Shown: positions 37,977-46,560, counted from the stretch's first letter. The stretch is 47,599 nucleotides of DNA from Pelatocladus maniniholoensis HA4357-MV3 (GCA_019359115.1 JAHHHW010000109.1:1-47599), one strand, 5' to 3'. Numbers and translations are program-made. Notes: generated from the sequence alone by a model not told the origin.

Positions 37977-40169
37977 TTACCAATCATCTTCATCATCCCA
38001 GTTATCTTGATAGCTGGGGCGAGAACGGCGTGAAGAACCACCACTGTCAAAAGCAGAGGAACGGTTGTCTCGACCATAGCTTCGGTCGTAGTCTCGGCTG
38101 GAGTTTCGGTCATAGTCTCGATTGGGGGCGCGTTCATAATCTTTGCCATAGCTTCGGTCATAATCTTTGCCATAGCTTCGGTCATAATCTTTGCCATAAC
38201 CTCGGTCATAATCTTTACCATAGCCTCGATCATAATCTTTGCCATAGTAATCGCGATCGCGCAAAGAATCTCTAGGATTATCCCGTTCTTTATCACCGCC
38301 ACCTGTGAAGATGTCTTTGATTGCACCCAACAAATCATCATCTTCTTCTTCAGCGTAGTATTCGCGAACTTCACGGTTGAGATCGTACAAAGCATCTTGC
38401 AAGTCGGCGTAGGCTTGATCAATACCGCGATCGTCATTTTGTTTTAAACTTTCGCGCAGTTCCCGACAGATATTATCGATTTGTTGACGACGGTTCCGGG
38501 CAAATGCCATACCAAAATCTAGTGCCACTTCCCGCAGTTGTCTTTCGGACTGTAAAATTAAAGCCTCGGACTTGGTACGTTTTTCTACTTTTTCTTTACG
38601 CTGTCGGTCTACGTCAGCAAATTTCTCGGCTTCTCGAATCGCTTGTTGAACTTCGCTCTCAGTTAAGGTAGAAGCACCTTGAATAGTAATACTTTGTTCT
38701 CTACCTGTAGTTCTATCTAAAGCTGTTACTTGTAAAATACCGTTAGCATCAATATCAAATGCTACTTGAATTTGAGGAATACCGCGAGGCGCTGGAGGGA
38801 TGCCATACAGCTTGAAACGTCCCAAAGACTTGTTATCTGCTGCCATTTCCCGTTCGCCCTGAACTACGTGAATTTCCACAGTATTTTGGTTATTTTCTGA
38901 TGTGGAAAAGATATCAGAACGGCGCACAGGAATAGTAGTGTTGCGAGGAATTAATGCTTTTTTGACACCGCCAATAGTTTCTAATCCCAAAGACAAAGGC
39001 GTCACATCTAATAACAGTACATCCTTGAGTTCACCTGCGAGAATACCTGCCTGAATCGCTGCACCCACCGCGACAACTTCATCTGGGTTGACGTTTTGGT
39101 TTGGTTCTATACCAATCATTGCCCGGACTAATTGCTGTACCATAGGCATTCGGGTAGAACCACCTACTAGTACAACTTCGTCAATATCATTAGGGGTGAG
39201 TCCGGCGTCTTTTAACGCCCGTTTGACAGGGACACGCAATCGCCCTAGTAAGTCGTCGCACAAGCTTTCAAGCTGGGAACGAGTTAGGCGAGTTTCTAAG
39301 TGTACAGGCCCTTCTTGTGTTGCGGCGATGAAGGGTAAGTTAATTTCAGTAACACTAACAGCAGAAAGTTCGATTTTGGCTTTTTCCGCAGCTTCCATCA
39401 AACGTTGCAAAGATTGGCGTTCTCGTCTTAAATCTACTTTTTCTTGTTCGAGAAATTGTTCTGCTAACCAATCGACTATTTTTTTATCAAAGTCATTACC
39501 ACCAAGTTGAGTATCACCACTGGTAGCTTTAACTTCAAAAACACCATCACCAACATCTAAAATTGACACGTCAAATGTGCCACCACCCAAGTCAAAGACT
39601 AAAATGGTTTCCATCTGGCCGCGATCCAAACCATAAGCCAAAGAAGCAGCTGTCGGTTCGTTGAGAATTCGCAAAACTTCCAAACCAGCAATTCTACCAG
39701 CATCCCGCGTTGCTTGCCGTTGAGAATCGTTAAAATAAGCTGGAACGGTAATTACAGCCCCGGTGACTGGTTCGCCCAAATATTTACTAGCATCTTCTGC
39801 TAGTTTTTTAAGAATCATTGCCGAAACTTCTTCTGGGGCAAAATCTTTACTCATGCGGGGACAGGCAACTTTGATATTACCAACTTCATCTTTACGAATG
39901 GTATAAGGTACGCGCTTTGATTCTGGACTCAGTTCGCTATACCTACGTCCCATGAAGCGTTTAATTGCAAAAAAGGTATTCTGAGGATTGAGGACTGTTT
40001 GACGTCGTGCCATTTGTCCTACTAAACGTTCGCCGTCTTTACTAAAGCCAACTACGGAGGGAGTTGTTCGCATTCCTTCTGCATTGGCAATAACCACCGG
40101 CTTACCACCCTCCATGACGGCGACAACAGAGTTCGTTGTACCCAAGTCGATGCCTACTACCTTGCCCAT
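37977..40169 (-). CDS. dnaK: DnaK (Hsp70) with extended disordered tail
   Basis: A 730-residue Hsp70. The ATPase domain starts [15 protein letters not shown], with [13 protein letters not shown] and [14 protein letters not shown]. The linker [19 protein letters not shown] leads to the substrate-binding domain. From about residue 615 the tail departs from canonical DnaK. It has an acidic [15 protein letters not shown] segment, then Gly-Lys-Asp-Tyr-Asp-Arg octapeptide repeats, and ends in DNWDDEDDW instead of the EEVD-like or lidless end. Long variable tails occur in cyanobacterial DnaK3-type proteins, which associate with membranes. An AGGAGA site precedes the ATG. It is divergent from the M28 peptidase and upstream of a dnaJ-type gene. 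Confidence 0.95.
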   Translation of the reverse strand: MGKVVGIDLGTTNSVVAVMEGGKPVVIANAEGMRTTPSVVGFSKDGERLVGQMARRQTVLNPQNTFFAIKRFMGRRYSELSPESKRVPYTIRKDEVGNIKVACPRMSKDFAPEEVSAMILKKLAEDASKYLGEPVTGAVITVPAYFNDSQRQATRDAGRIAGLEVLRILNEPTAASLAYGLDRGQMETILVFDLGGGTFDVSILDVGDGVFEVKATSGDTQLGGNDFDKKIVDWLAEQFLEQEKVDLRRERQSLQRLMEAAEKAKIELSAVSVTEINLPFIAATQEGPVHLETRLTRSQLESLCDDLLGRLRVPVKRALKDAGLTPNDIDEVVLVGGSTRMPMVQQLVRAMIGIEPNQNVNPDEVVAVGAAIQAGILAGELKDVLLLDVTPLSLGLETIGGVKKALIPRNTTIPVRRSDIFSTSENNQNTVEIHVVQGEREMAADNKSLGRFKLYGIPPAPRGIPQIQVAFDIDANGILQVTALDRTTGREQSITIQGASTLTESEVQQAIREAEKFADVDRQRKEKVEKRTKSEALILQSERQLREVALDFGMAFARNRRQQIDNICRELRESLKQNDDRGIDQAYADLQDALYDLNREVREYYAEEEDDDLLGAIKDIFTGGGDKERDNPRDSLRDRDYYGKDYDRGYGKDYDRGYGKDYDRSYGKDYDRSYGKDYERAPNRDYDRNSSRDYDRSYGRDNRSSAFDSGGSSRRSRPSYQDNWDDEDDW
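38131..38246 (-). repeat. 24-bp tandem repeat encoding YGKDYDR(G/S)
   Basis: Nearly five 24-bp units encode the octapeptide Y-G-K-D-Y-D-R-G/S in the DnaK tail. The units differ mostly at third codon positions. Looser RDYDR units continue to about 38060. Slippage could change the copy number without shifting frame. Confidence 0.85.
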
Positions 40170-40284
40170 GCGTTACGTTTCTCCTACTATTTCTATATAA
40201 ATTTTTTGTTTAGAACTAATGCTTGATTTATTGTATCTTGCTGTTGATAAATACACCTTCAACCAGGTTCGCTGCTAGAATCTT

Positions 40285-41133
40285 GTGAATTTAAAAAACC
40301 AACTGGAAACTCATCTAACTCAGATAGTCCGCGATCGCGATCCTTACATAGCAAGTGCTGGCCATTTTTTTGTTCAAGAATACATTCGCGCCTCATTTGC
40401 ACAGTGGGGGAGTGTGGATATCCACACCTTTTATGTGCGTGGTAAAGCTTGCAAAAATTTGATATTAAATTTACCTGCTGCTGCGGGTTCACAAAAGGGA
40501 GACTTGCCACCAATTTTAATTGCTGCTCATTATGATGCTGTTCCTGGTTCACCAGGGGCTGATGATAATGCTACAGGTGTAGCAGTTTTACTAGAGTTAG
40601 CACGCATGTTTGCGACAGAACCAATTAAATATCCTCTGCGGCTAGTAGCTTTTGATATGGAGGAATATGGGTTATTAGGTAGCATTGAATATGCAGCTAA
40701 ATTACAACGAGAACAGCAATCATTACGCTTAATGATTTCTCTGGAAATGTTAGGTTACTGTGACTCTAACCCTGGTTCCCAAATTTACCCATCACCTTTA
40801 CAGCATATTTATCCTAGTCGTGGCGATTTTATTGGTTTAATTGGTAATTGGCGAACTTTAAGAGATTTAATTAGCATTAGCCGCAGTATTCGTAAAGTTG
40901 GTGTAGCAAGTCAGTGGCTACCAGTACCCAATAAAGGTCATATCATACGGCAAACTCGACAGAGTGATCATGCCCCTTTTTGGGATGCAGGTTATCCAGC
41001 CATGATGATTACAGATACGGCATTTTTACGAAATCCTCACTATCACAAACCTAGTGATACAATTGCAACTTTGAATTTAGATTTCTTAACTAGTGTTTGT
41101 CAGGGTTTGGAAAAAGGAATTCGGCGGTTATGA
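40285..41133 (+). CDS. M28-family zinc aminopeptidase
   Basis: The 282-residue metallopeptidase has the M28 metal ligands: AAHYDAVPGSPGADDNATG (His, bridging Asp), VAFDMEEYGLLGS (catalytic Glu and ligand Glu), a SLEMLGYCD strand, and the C-terminal HYHKPSDT His. There is no signal peptide, so it is probably cytosolic. Typical substrates are N-terminal amino acids or peptides, but specificity cannot be read. The GTG at 40285 gives MNLKNQLETHL; no better start or clear ribosome-binding site is seen. It is divergent from dnaK across a 115-bp promoter region. Confidence 0.88.
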   Translation: MNLKNQLETHLTQIVRDRDPYIASAGHFFVQEYIRASFAQWGSVDIHTFYVRGKACKNLILNLPAAAGSQKGDLPPILIAAHYDAVPGSPGADDNATGVAVLLELARMFATEPIKYPLRLVAFDMEEYGLLGSIEYAAKLQREQQSLRLMISLEMLGYCDSNPGSQIYPSPLQHIYPSRGDFIGLIGNWRTLRDLISISRSIRKVGVASQWLPVPNKGHIIRQTRQSDHAPFWDAGYPAMMITDTAFLRNPHYHKPSDTIATLNLDFLTSVCQGLEKGIRRL

Positions 41134-41182
41134 AAATTAGAGGGACAAGCGGGACAAGGAAAGAGAGACAAAGAAGAAGAAT

Positions 41183-41520
41183 TTAGTTATGATAACAGAC
41201 TTTTTCGGTGTGCGATCGCGTACTAGGACTCAAGCTAATTAAATCACCAATATTGGGTTTAATCGTGTTACAAATAGCATCCAATTGTAAATAATTGATG
41301 TCATAACCGAAAGGATTTTCGATTTCCAAACCAATGGCTTCAATACCAAACAAAGTAAAGCTGATTGAAGCGACAATCAAACCTGTCAACCAACCGAAAC
41401 TCTCGACAATTTGAAAAGGTAATAACACGCAATACAGCAATAGTAATTGTTTGAGATGAATCACATAAGCTAAAGGAATTGGTGTTTTGAGAATTCGTTC
41501 ACAAGCATCTAAATTATCCA
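41183..41520 (-). pseudogene. Truncated bestrophin-family channel (C-terminal part)
   Basis: About 112 codons match the C-terminal portion of bacterial bestrophin-like anion channels (UPF0187): NLDACERILKTPIPLAYVI, then HLKQLLLLY, FGIEAIGLEIENPFGYD and LDAICNTI. Full-length members are near 300 residues, so about the first two thirds are missing. The reading frame ends abruptly at the inverted-repeat element beginning at 41520, which supplies a spurious ATG (41536) and Pro codons. The missing part is not found to the right, where DUF2891 begins at once. This indicates a deletion or rearrangement at the element. It is probably non-functional. Confidence 0.8.
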
Positions 41521-41710
41521 CCAATTGGGGGAGCATCCCAATTTTTTCAAAATACCATAAACCAAAGGGTTTAAACCCTTTGCTAATAGCGCAAGTCGTC
41601 TGAAGACGACTTCATAAAATCAAACAGTCTGCTTCAGCAGAGTTTCACTATGAGACTGCGATTGAAATCGCAGGCGTTTTTTGAACATTTGGGATGCTCC
41701 CCCAATTGGT
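41520..41710. mobile_element. MITE-like element with perfect terminal inverted repeats
   Basis: Perfect 21-bp terminal repeats (CCAATTGGGGGAGCATCCCAA at the left, its complement at the right) bound a 189-bp non-coding element. With one extra matching base on each side this becomes 191 bp. Beyond the repeats TTCAAAA is also shared. The interior has an 18-bp palindrome (AAAGGGTTTAAACCCTTT, 41564-41581) and a stem-loop AAGTCGTC/GACGACTT (41593-41612). No target-site duplication is visible, consistent with a rearranged insertion. No transposase is encoded. The IS family that would mobilise it is not recognised. Confidence 0.75.
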
Positions 41711-41724
41711 TTAACATCGAAGCT

Positions 41725-42750
41725 ATGGAAATTGACGTAGCGATCGCAGCAAAATTTGTCCAATTGGTACTCGACTGCATCAAGCAAGAGTATCCACATA
41801 ATGCTATTTATTGGTTTAATAACGATGAAGATATTAAACCACCACGAAAATTAACACCTGCTTTCTATGGTTGCTTGGATTGGCATTCGGCTGTACATGG
41901 ACACTGGTTACTCGCACGTCTAGCGCGTTATTTTCCTGAAGCGACCTTTCAGACAATAGTCAGAGAAGCCCTAACTCAAAGCTTTACACCTGAAAAAATT
42001 CAAGGAGAAATAGCGCATCTACATAAACATCCTTACTTTGAATGTCCTTACGGTTTTGCATGGCTGTTGCAACTGGCTGCGGAATTGAGGGAATGGAATG
42101 ACAGCCAAGCTAAAGAATGGCTGACTGTGTTGGAACCGCTAGAAACTTTGGTAGCGAGTAATTTCCAGCGATGGCTACAAAGTCTGGAATTGCCTAACCG
42201 CACCGGAACCCATAGTCAAACGGCCTTTGCGCTGGGTTTAGTCATAGATTGGGCGCGAATTACCAAAAACGAGAACTTTGTGGATTTGATTGAAAACAAG
42301 ATCCAAAAATTTTATTTGAGCGATCGCAGCTATCCGTTACATTTAGAACCACTCGGCTATGATTTTATCTCTCCCTGTCTTGCTGAAGCTGATTTGGTGC
42401 GGCGAATTCTTTCACCGATGAATTTTGCTAACTGGCTGACTGATTTTCTACCTCAATTACCTATTGATGAGTCAGTACAATGGCTGCAACCTGCAAAGGT
42501 AACTAATCCTCAAGACTATTTACAATCTCATTTTCATGGTTTAAATCTCAGTCGCGCTTGGATGCTTGAGGGGATAATTTTTGGCTTGCCAAATAACGAT
42601 CCTCGAATAGGCACACTTCGTACTGCTGCTGTTGTACATCGTCAGAGTAGCATCATCGATGCTGTCAGTAAATATTATTCTAGTAGTCACTGGCTGGGGA
42701 CTTTTGTCGTTTATTTGGTAACAGATCGTGGGTTCTGGAGTTTAGACTAA
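41725..42750 (+). CDS. DUF2891 family protein
   Basis: From the ATG at 41725 (MEIDVAIAAKFVQLVLDC) the product is 341 residues. Earlier in-frame codons back to 41650 come from the inverted-repeat element and are not native. The family motifs are present: CLDWHSAVHGHWLLARLARY, HPYFECPYGFAWLL and RTGTHSQTAFALGL. The alpha-helical fold suggests an (alpha/alpha) barrel, and the His/Asp/Glu-rich motifs hint at an enzyme, but the activity is unknown. The native promoter is probably lost or replaced because the element ends 15 bp before the start. The C-terminus is complete. Confidence 0.82.
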   Translation: MEIDVAIAAKFVQLVLDCIKQEYPHNAIYWFNNDEDIKPPRKLTPAFYGCLDWHSAVHGHWLLARLARYFPEATFQTIVREALTQSFTPEKIQGEIAHLHKHPYFECPYGFAWLLQLAAELREWNDSQAKEWLTVLEPLETLVASNFQRWLQSLELPNRTGTHSQTAFALGLVIDWARITKNENFVDLIENKIQKFYLSDRSYPLHLEPLGYDFISPCLAEADLVRRILSPMNFANWLTDFLPQLPIDESVQWLQPAKVTNPQDYLQSHFHGLNLSRAWMLEGIIFGLPNNDPRIGTLRTAAVVHRQSSIIDAVSKYYSSSHWLGTFVVYLVTDRGFWSLD

Positions 42751-42845
42751 ATTAGGTGACCTCAAAAAAAATAGAGGGTGTGATTGAACACAGTCCCCCT
42801 ATTAGCAGAAGCTGAGAGAAGAACCACCTACTCTCACCTGCCAAT

Positions 42846-42896
42846 ATGAAACGTGCCAAATTAGAAGAATTTCGTCAAGCGGCGTACAAGCATTAG
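42846..42896 (+). pseudogene. Possible transposase N-terminal remnant
   Basis: A 16-codon ORF, MKRAKLEEFRQAAYKH, then a stop. From memory it resembles the first residues of a cyanobacterial DDE transposase; only this stub remains. The upstream 95 bp, with small inverted repeats, could be the matching insertion-sequence left end. Low certainty. Confidence 0.3.
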
Positions 42897-42953
42897 TAGC
42901 TTTTTAATAAGCTGTAATATATATACGTCTGAATAATGCAAAAGCTTTGCAAA

Positions 42954-42980
42954 GGTAGTTAGCTTGATAGCTAACCTACC
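42954..42980. terminator. Possible terminator after the collagen-like gene
   Basis: An inverted repeat GGTAGTTAGCT / AGCTAACCTACC with one bulge and a 4-base loop, 35 bp past the minus-strand stop at 43016. The following bases on that strand are only moderately T-rich. Confidence 0.45.
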
Positions 42981-43015
42981 ATTGACAACGAAAACCGTAT
43001 CAAGCTCAATGGTTC

Positions 43016-44233
43016 TCATTTTTTGTCTCTTAACTTTTTACTCCACTCTGGGACAGTATCTTTTTGTCCAAGTGGGAAGAACTGACAGAGCGTTGGAGTT
43101 ACAGAAATTTCTTTGTAAGTTCTATTAGATTTAGTTGTTTCTGGTGGTTCAATGCCCTTTAAATAATCAGGGTCTACATATTGTTTTAAGGCATTTAAAA
43201 CCCGTAAGCATTCGGTATCTGATTTGCACCAAACAATGATTTTGGAATTATCCTTTAGTACCTGAACGCCTCTATAACTTCCTTTTTCATAATCTGGAAA
43301 TTTTGCTTGATGAGATTTTCCATATCTATAGTGTGGAATTATTAAAGTCCATCTAGATCTACCGATTTTCCCATTACCTAAATTTTCTGCATATTGAATC
43401 GCTAATTGAGGTTTTTGAGGACTGCGAGTCTGCCAGTAGTCTGGAACTGAAGCATAACAAGTTGTTTCATTGTTTTTAGCTAAACATAATTCGGTGTTAG
43501 CTTTAGCTAGTTCCTCAAAGTTTTTAATAACTTTTCTTGCTTCATTTCCTGTTGGTGTAGCTAAAACTTTTACAATTTGAGTTTGTTGTTTGGGAACATA
43601 TTGATCATTTTCTCTTGAACAAACAATTACTGGAACTTCAACGTCTATCCAAAACACATCACAATCTTCTCCATCTTTGCCGTCTTTTCCTGGTTGACCA
43701 TTAAGTCCGGGTTGCCCTTGTGGGCCTGGTTGACCATTAAGTCCGGGTTGTCCTTGTGGGCCTGGTTGACCATTAAGTCCGGGTTGTCCTTGTAGGCCTG
43801 GTTGACCATTAAGTCCGGGTTGCCCTTGTGGCCCTGGTTGACCGTTAAGTCCAGGTTGTCCTTGTGGCCCGGGTTGACCGTTAAGTCCGGGTTGTCCTTG
43901 TGGCTCTGGTTAACTACCGCTCCAATAGTAATAACTTGTACCGTTTTGGATAACTCCATCAACTACCAACCAAGCACCATTGTTTTGTAAACCTGGATCT
44001 GATTGATAATAAGCAGTAATACCACAAGCGAAATGCTCAAAAGTGACTACACCATTTGATAAGCCTTGGAAGCGATAACATTTTTTACCTGTGTTAGAGT
44101 TAATCGATTCCTTTTTGACACAAACTGGCGCGTTAGGAACCTCAAAAGTTTCTTTTTGATTATTAAAACTTACTGTAATTACAGCCGTGTTGCCTTCATC
44201 ACAATAAGCTTGACCATCACAATTAAAAGTCAT
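43016..44233 (-). pseudogene. Collagen-repeat protein split by an in-frame TAA
   Basis: One continuous frame of 406 codons is broken only by TAA at 43912-43910. The N-terminal part, 107 residues from the ATG at 44233, is a Cys-containing domain (NCDGQAYCDEG...YYYWSGS). After the stop come six 12-residue G-x-y units ([12 protein letters not shown]) and a ~215-residue C-terminal domain with [17 protein letters not shown] and [14 protein letters not shown]. In the other repeats the codon at the TAA position is CAA (Gln), so a C-to-T change explains the stop. No start codon lies in the repeat region; a GTG at 43657 with GGAGA upstream could reinitiate the C-terminal domain. Collagen-like stems are typical of surface filaments and phage tail fibres. 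The ATG overlaps the preceding stop by 4 bp. Confidence 0.8.
43691..43906 (-). repeat. Six 36-bp collagen-like repeats
   Basis: Six tandem 36-bp units, each encoding [12 protein letters not shown], with only a few substitutions between units. The near-identity indicates recent expansion. One unit has Leu for the second Pro, and the first in reading order has Glu for Gly. Confidence 0.9.
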
Positions 44234-44808
44234 ATTGCTAATGAGGGATAATTATTTTTAATTGCATTAATAACAGATTGATGAGTATTTGAAGTTTTAT
44301 CTATATAGCTTGGATAGACCAACAGCAAGGACAAATCACCGTTAAAAGCTTTATCGTTGGTAACTATCCGAAATCTATCACCAGCGTCATAAGCAACTGA
44401 TTGAATCCCTTTAGAATTATTATCTAAAAGCACTTCATAAGAAGTTGAATTACTATGAATTGAAACTAAATGACTACCGCTAGATGGCATGTTTGCCGGA
44501 TAACCATTTATTCTAGAACTCAAAAAAGTACCAAAATAACCATTATAATCATTAGAAAATCTCCAATAATCATCTAAGTTTCTAGTACGTACAAGATTGT
44601 AGTTGTTAGTACTACTAACCGTAAAAACACAATATAAAGTAGCGCCAGATGTACCAGATAAAAATGGTGTAACTTGTAGTTCTTGTGTTCCACTACCATT
44701 AAATCTAAATACTTGGGGTAAATATCGGGAAGGTGTCACGAAGTGCAAACTAAACGGTTTAGTATAGACCGCATCCCTTGTATTATAAGACTTTCGGCAT
44801 TGTAACAA
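44230..44808 (-). CDS. Jellyroll (LamG/ConA-like) domain protein
   Basis: The 192-residue product resembles the latter part of concanavalin-A-like jellyroll domains: VFRFNGSGTQELQV, then ATLYCVFTV, HLVSIHSNSTSYEVLLDN and a C-terminal LSLLLVYPSYI before a helix (INAIKNNYPS). There is no signal peptide. The frame opens at TTG 44808 with no ribosome-binding site. An ATG at 44800 in another frame gives MPKVL and a stop, so the true N-terminus is uncertain and may be frameshifted. Its stop overlaps the next ATG (ATGA), so it is coupled to the collagen-like gene. The likely role is carbohydrate or surface binding in a fibre-like structure. Confidence 0.65.
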   Translation of the reverse strand: MLQCRKSYNTRDAVYTKPFSLHFVTPSRYLPQVFRFNGSGTQELQVTPFLSGTSGATLYCVFTVSSTNNYNLVRTRNLDDYWRFSNDYNGYFGTFLSSRINGYPANMPSSGSHLVSIHSNSTSYEVLLDNNSKGIQSVAYDAGDRFRIVTNDKAFNGDLSLLLVYPSYIDKTSNTHQSVINAIKNNYPSLAI

Positions 44809-44986
44809 TTAAATTTTTGCATTTTGCATTCCGTCCAAGCTGAATGTACGCATACTGTCAAAAGCGATGTTTCAAAACGTGACTATTTCACCACAACAGA
44901 AGTAAACAGAAGTAATTGGTGATGAGTAGAGAGTTATACGTGCAAAAATTTTGATTACAGCTATTTTAACTCTTACTAAATCTAGG

Positions 44987-45448
44987 TTATAGCGATTTTT
45001 CTATTTTTAATTTATAAGGCTTACCACATACGGCGCAAAATTTATACCTGAATGACAATATCGGTTCGCCACAGTAAGCGCAACTAGCGCGTAGTTGTGT
45101 CCCGCAAAGATAACAGTATTTGGCTTTAAGGTTACTCCACATTTGGTCAGGATTACTTCCAGGATTCCAGCATTTCGGGCAGAATCTAACCCCAAGTATT
45201 GGTTTTGCTTCTTCACCCTTAATAAGGGCTTCTAAATACTCGATAGGTATCCCCAAACCAATGGCTAGTCCTTGCAGTGTCTTAGGGTTGAGTTTAGTTG
45301 TTAATCCTCGCTCAATCTTTCCCACAGACCGCCCGTTTATTGCAGCAGCGTTCGCCAACTCCAATTGAGTCAATTTGAGTTCTTTCCTCACTCTCAAAAC
45401 GTAAGCAGCGAGGGTTTCTCCAAGTTTTGGGGTTTTAAAAGTATCCAT
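44987..45448 (-). CDS. Cro/CI-type HTH regulator with zinc ribbons
   Basis: From the ATG at 45448 (MDTFKTPKLGETLAAYVLRV) the product is 153 residues. Residues 9-70 form an XRE helix-turn-helix: LRVRKELKLTQLELANAAAI, NGRSVGKIERG. The C-terminal half has four CxxC pairs (FCPKCW, KYCYLCG, CAYCGEP, FCAVCGKP), a double zinc ribbon. An upstream start at 45514 would add 22 residues and overlap the recombinase promoter, so it was not chosen. It is divergent from the tyrosine recombinase with only 76 bp between starts, the usual arrangement for a mobile-element repressor controlling its own recombinase. Confidence 0.85.
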   Translation of the reverse strand: MDTFKTPKLGETLAAYVLRVRKELKLTQLELANAAAINGRSVGKIERGLTTKLNPKTLQGLAIGLGIPIEYLEALIKGEEAKPILGVRFCPKCWNPGSNPDQMWSNLKAKYCYLCGTQLRASCAYCGEPILSFRYKFCAVCGKPYKLKIEKSL

Positions 45449-45524
45449 GAAAAGTTGTTTAATATTTCTTAAAAAGATATATAATTTACTCATAAAAAAC
45501 CTTGATATAAACACATAAATTTAA
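45449..45524. promoter_or_regulatory. Shared divergent promoter of regulator and recombinase
   Basis: A 76-bp AT-rich gap between two divergent starts. It contains TATATAAT-like sequence and a short CTTAAAAAG near-palindrome around 45472-45480. It must contain both promoters and presumably the regulator's operator. In Tn4430-type elements the recombination site lies in the same place upstream of the recombinase gene; no clear core was identified. Confidence 0.45.
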
Positions 45525-46427
45525 GTGAAAAAGGCTGTAACTTTAGCCACTGTAGCGACTGAATTTTTATCACGCCCTGGTTTAGCTCCAACGACCAGGC
45601 TCACTTACGAAATAGTACTCGCACCAATGCTTGCTGAGTATGGAAGTTGGTCAATAGAAATTATCAGTAAACAAATACTAGTTGAGTATTTAAATAATCT
45701 AGAACATTTAAAGTATACAACGCATCATAAGCATCAAGCGATACTACAAAGCCTGATGAATTTTGCAGTATCTCAAGGCTATATAAAATTTAACCCTATT
45801 AGCGGTTTAAAACAACGTCCCCCTGACCGAGAGAAGGGAGAACATTTAAGCGATGATAAAATAAAATATTTAACACCAGAACAGTTAGAAATACTATACT
45901 CTGCTGTAAAATCAGACCGACGTATGAATGCAATAGTTTATTTACTACATCGTACAGGATGTAGAATCAGCGAGCTTTTAGCGCTAAATTTATCAGATGT
46001 AGATGTTAAAAATCAGAAATTTCAAGTATTAGGTAAAGGAAACAAACAACGTTGGTGTTTTTACAGTTCGGATGCAGCGTCAGCACTTAACAAATACCTG
46101 AAGTATTCTAGGCATAAAAACTCAAATGCTTTGTTCACAGCACAACATCCTACTACCCTGAAAGTAAGTAGACTTAGCTACCATACATTACATGAATATT
46201 GGCTCAAAATAACGTCGAGTTATCCGGAATTAAACGGGGTACGTATTCATGACTTAAGGCACACCTTCGCCGGTGAGCGCGTAGGGATAGTGTCTCTAGA
46301 GGAATTACGTGCGTTGATGGGACATGAAAGCATTCAGACAACTCTACGCTACCAGAAAGTGACCTCACAAAAGGCTGAATCAGCCGCACGGCGTGCCTTT
46401 GATGCTCTGATGAGTACAGGCAATTAA
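45525..46427 (+). CDS. Tyrosine recombinase (XerC/TnpI-like)
   Basis: A 300-residue phage-integrase-family recombinase. The N-terminal SAM-like core-binding domain spans about residues 10-90. The catalytic set is complete: R147 (GCRISELL), the Lys of GKGNKQR, H242 and R245 in HDLRHTF, H267 in MGHESIQTT, and Y276 in LRYQK. The start is a GTG with no obvious ribosome-binding site; no ATG fits the domain start. Next comes a Tn3-type transposase, 133 bp downstream on the same strand, as in Tn3 elements that use a tyrosine recombinase (TnpI) for cointegrate resolution. No tRNA gene or att site is seen, which disfavours a tRNA-inserted integrase. Confidence 0.9.
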   Translation: MKKAVTLATVATEFLSRPGLAPTTRLTYEIVLAPMLAEYGSWSIEIISKQILVEYLNNLEHLKYTTHHKHQAILQSLMNFAVSQGYIKFNPISGLKQRPPDREKGEHLSDDKIKYLTPEQLEILYSAVKSDRRMNAIVYLLHRTGCRISELLALNLSDVDVKNQKFQVLGKGNKQRWCFYSSDAASALNKYLKYSRHKNSNALFTAQHPTTLKVSRLSYHTLHEYWLKITSSYPELNGVRIHDLRHTFAGERVGIVSLEELRALMGHESIQTTLRYQKVTSQKAESAARRAFDALMSTGN

Positions 46428-46560
46428 GTGATACTATAAACAACCGGGAGTATCTAATCAAACCAGAGTACAAACGTTTGAGTATGTGCTTTTTTATTTT
46501 TATTTAAAATTGTGTACATAAAAGAATATAAAATACTTTTGGGTTAGAGACGTGACATAA
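46428..46560. other. Recombinase-transposase spacer
   Basis: A 133-bp gap holding a 10-bp perfect palindrome CAAACGTTTG (46471-46480) and three GAGTA(T/C) motifs at 46448, 46466 and 46480. T-rich sequence follows. These might be recombinase arms or a transposase operator; neither is established. Confidence 0.35.

Noticed and set aside
37964-38437. 157-codon repeat-rich minus-strand ORF (AKIMTEAM repeats)
   Set aside because: An out-of-frame reading of the 24-bp repeat inside dnaK.
43691-43906. Regular 36-bp repeats considered as a CRISPR array
   Set aside because: Units are contiguous with no spacers and encode G-x-y triplets in frame. No cas genes are nearby.
43645-43962. 105-codon minus-strand ORF rich in NPDLMVNQ repeats
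   Set aside because: It is the collagen repeat read in the wrong frame. The G-x-y frame has the domain-like C-terminus.
45525-46427. Recombinase considered as a prophage or tRNA-targeting integrase
   Set aside because: No tRNA gene, att repeat or phage structural module is seen, and a Tn3 transposase follows directly, favouring a resolvase role.
42750-46560. Search for a GGGG-starting ~38-bp Tn3 terminal repeat left of the recombinase
   Set aside because: No convincing candidate was found by eye, and the right terminus is outside the window, so the left boundary of the element is not assigned.
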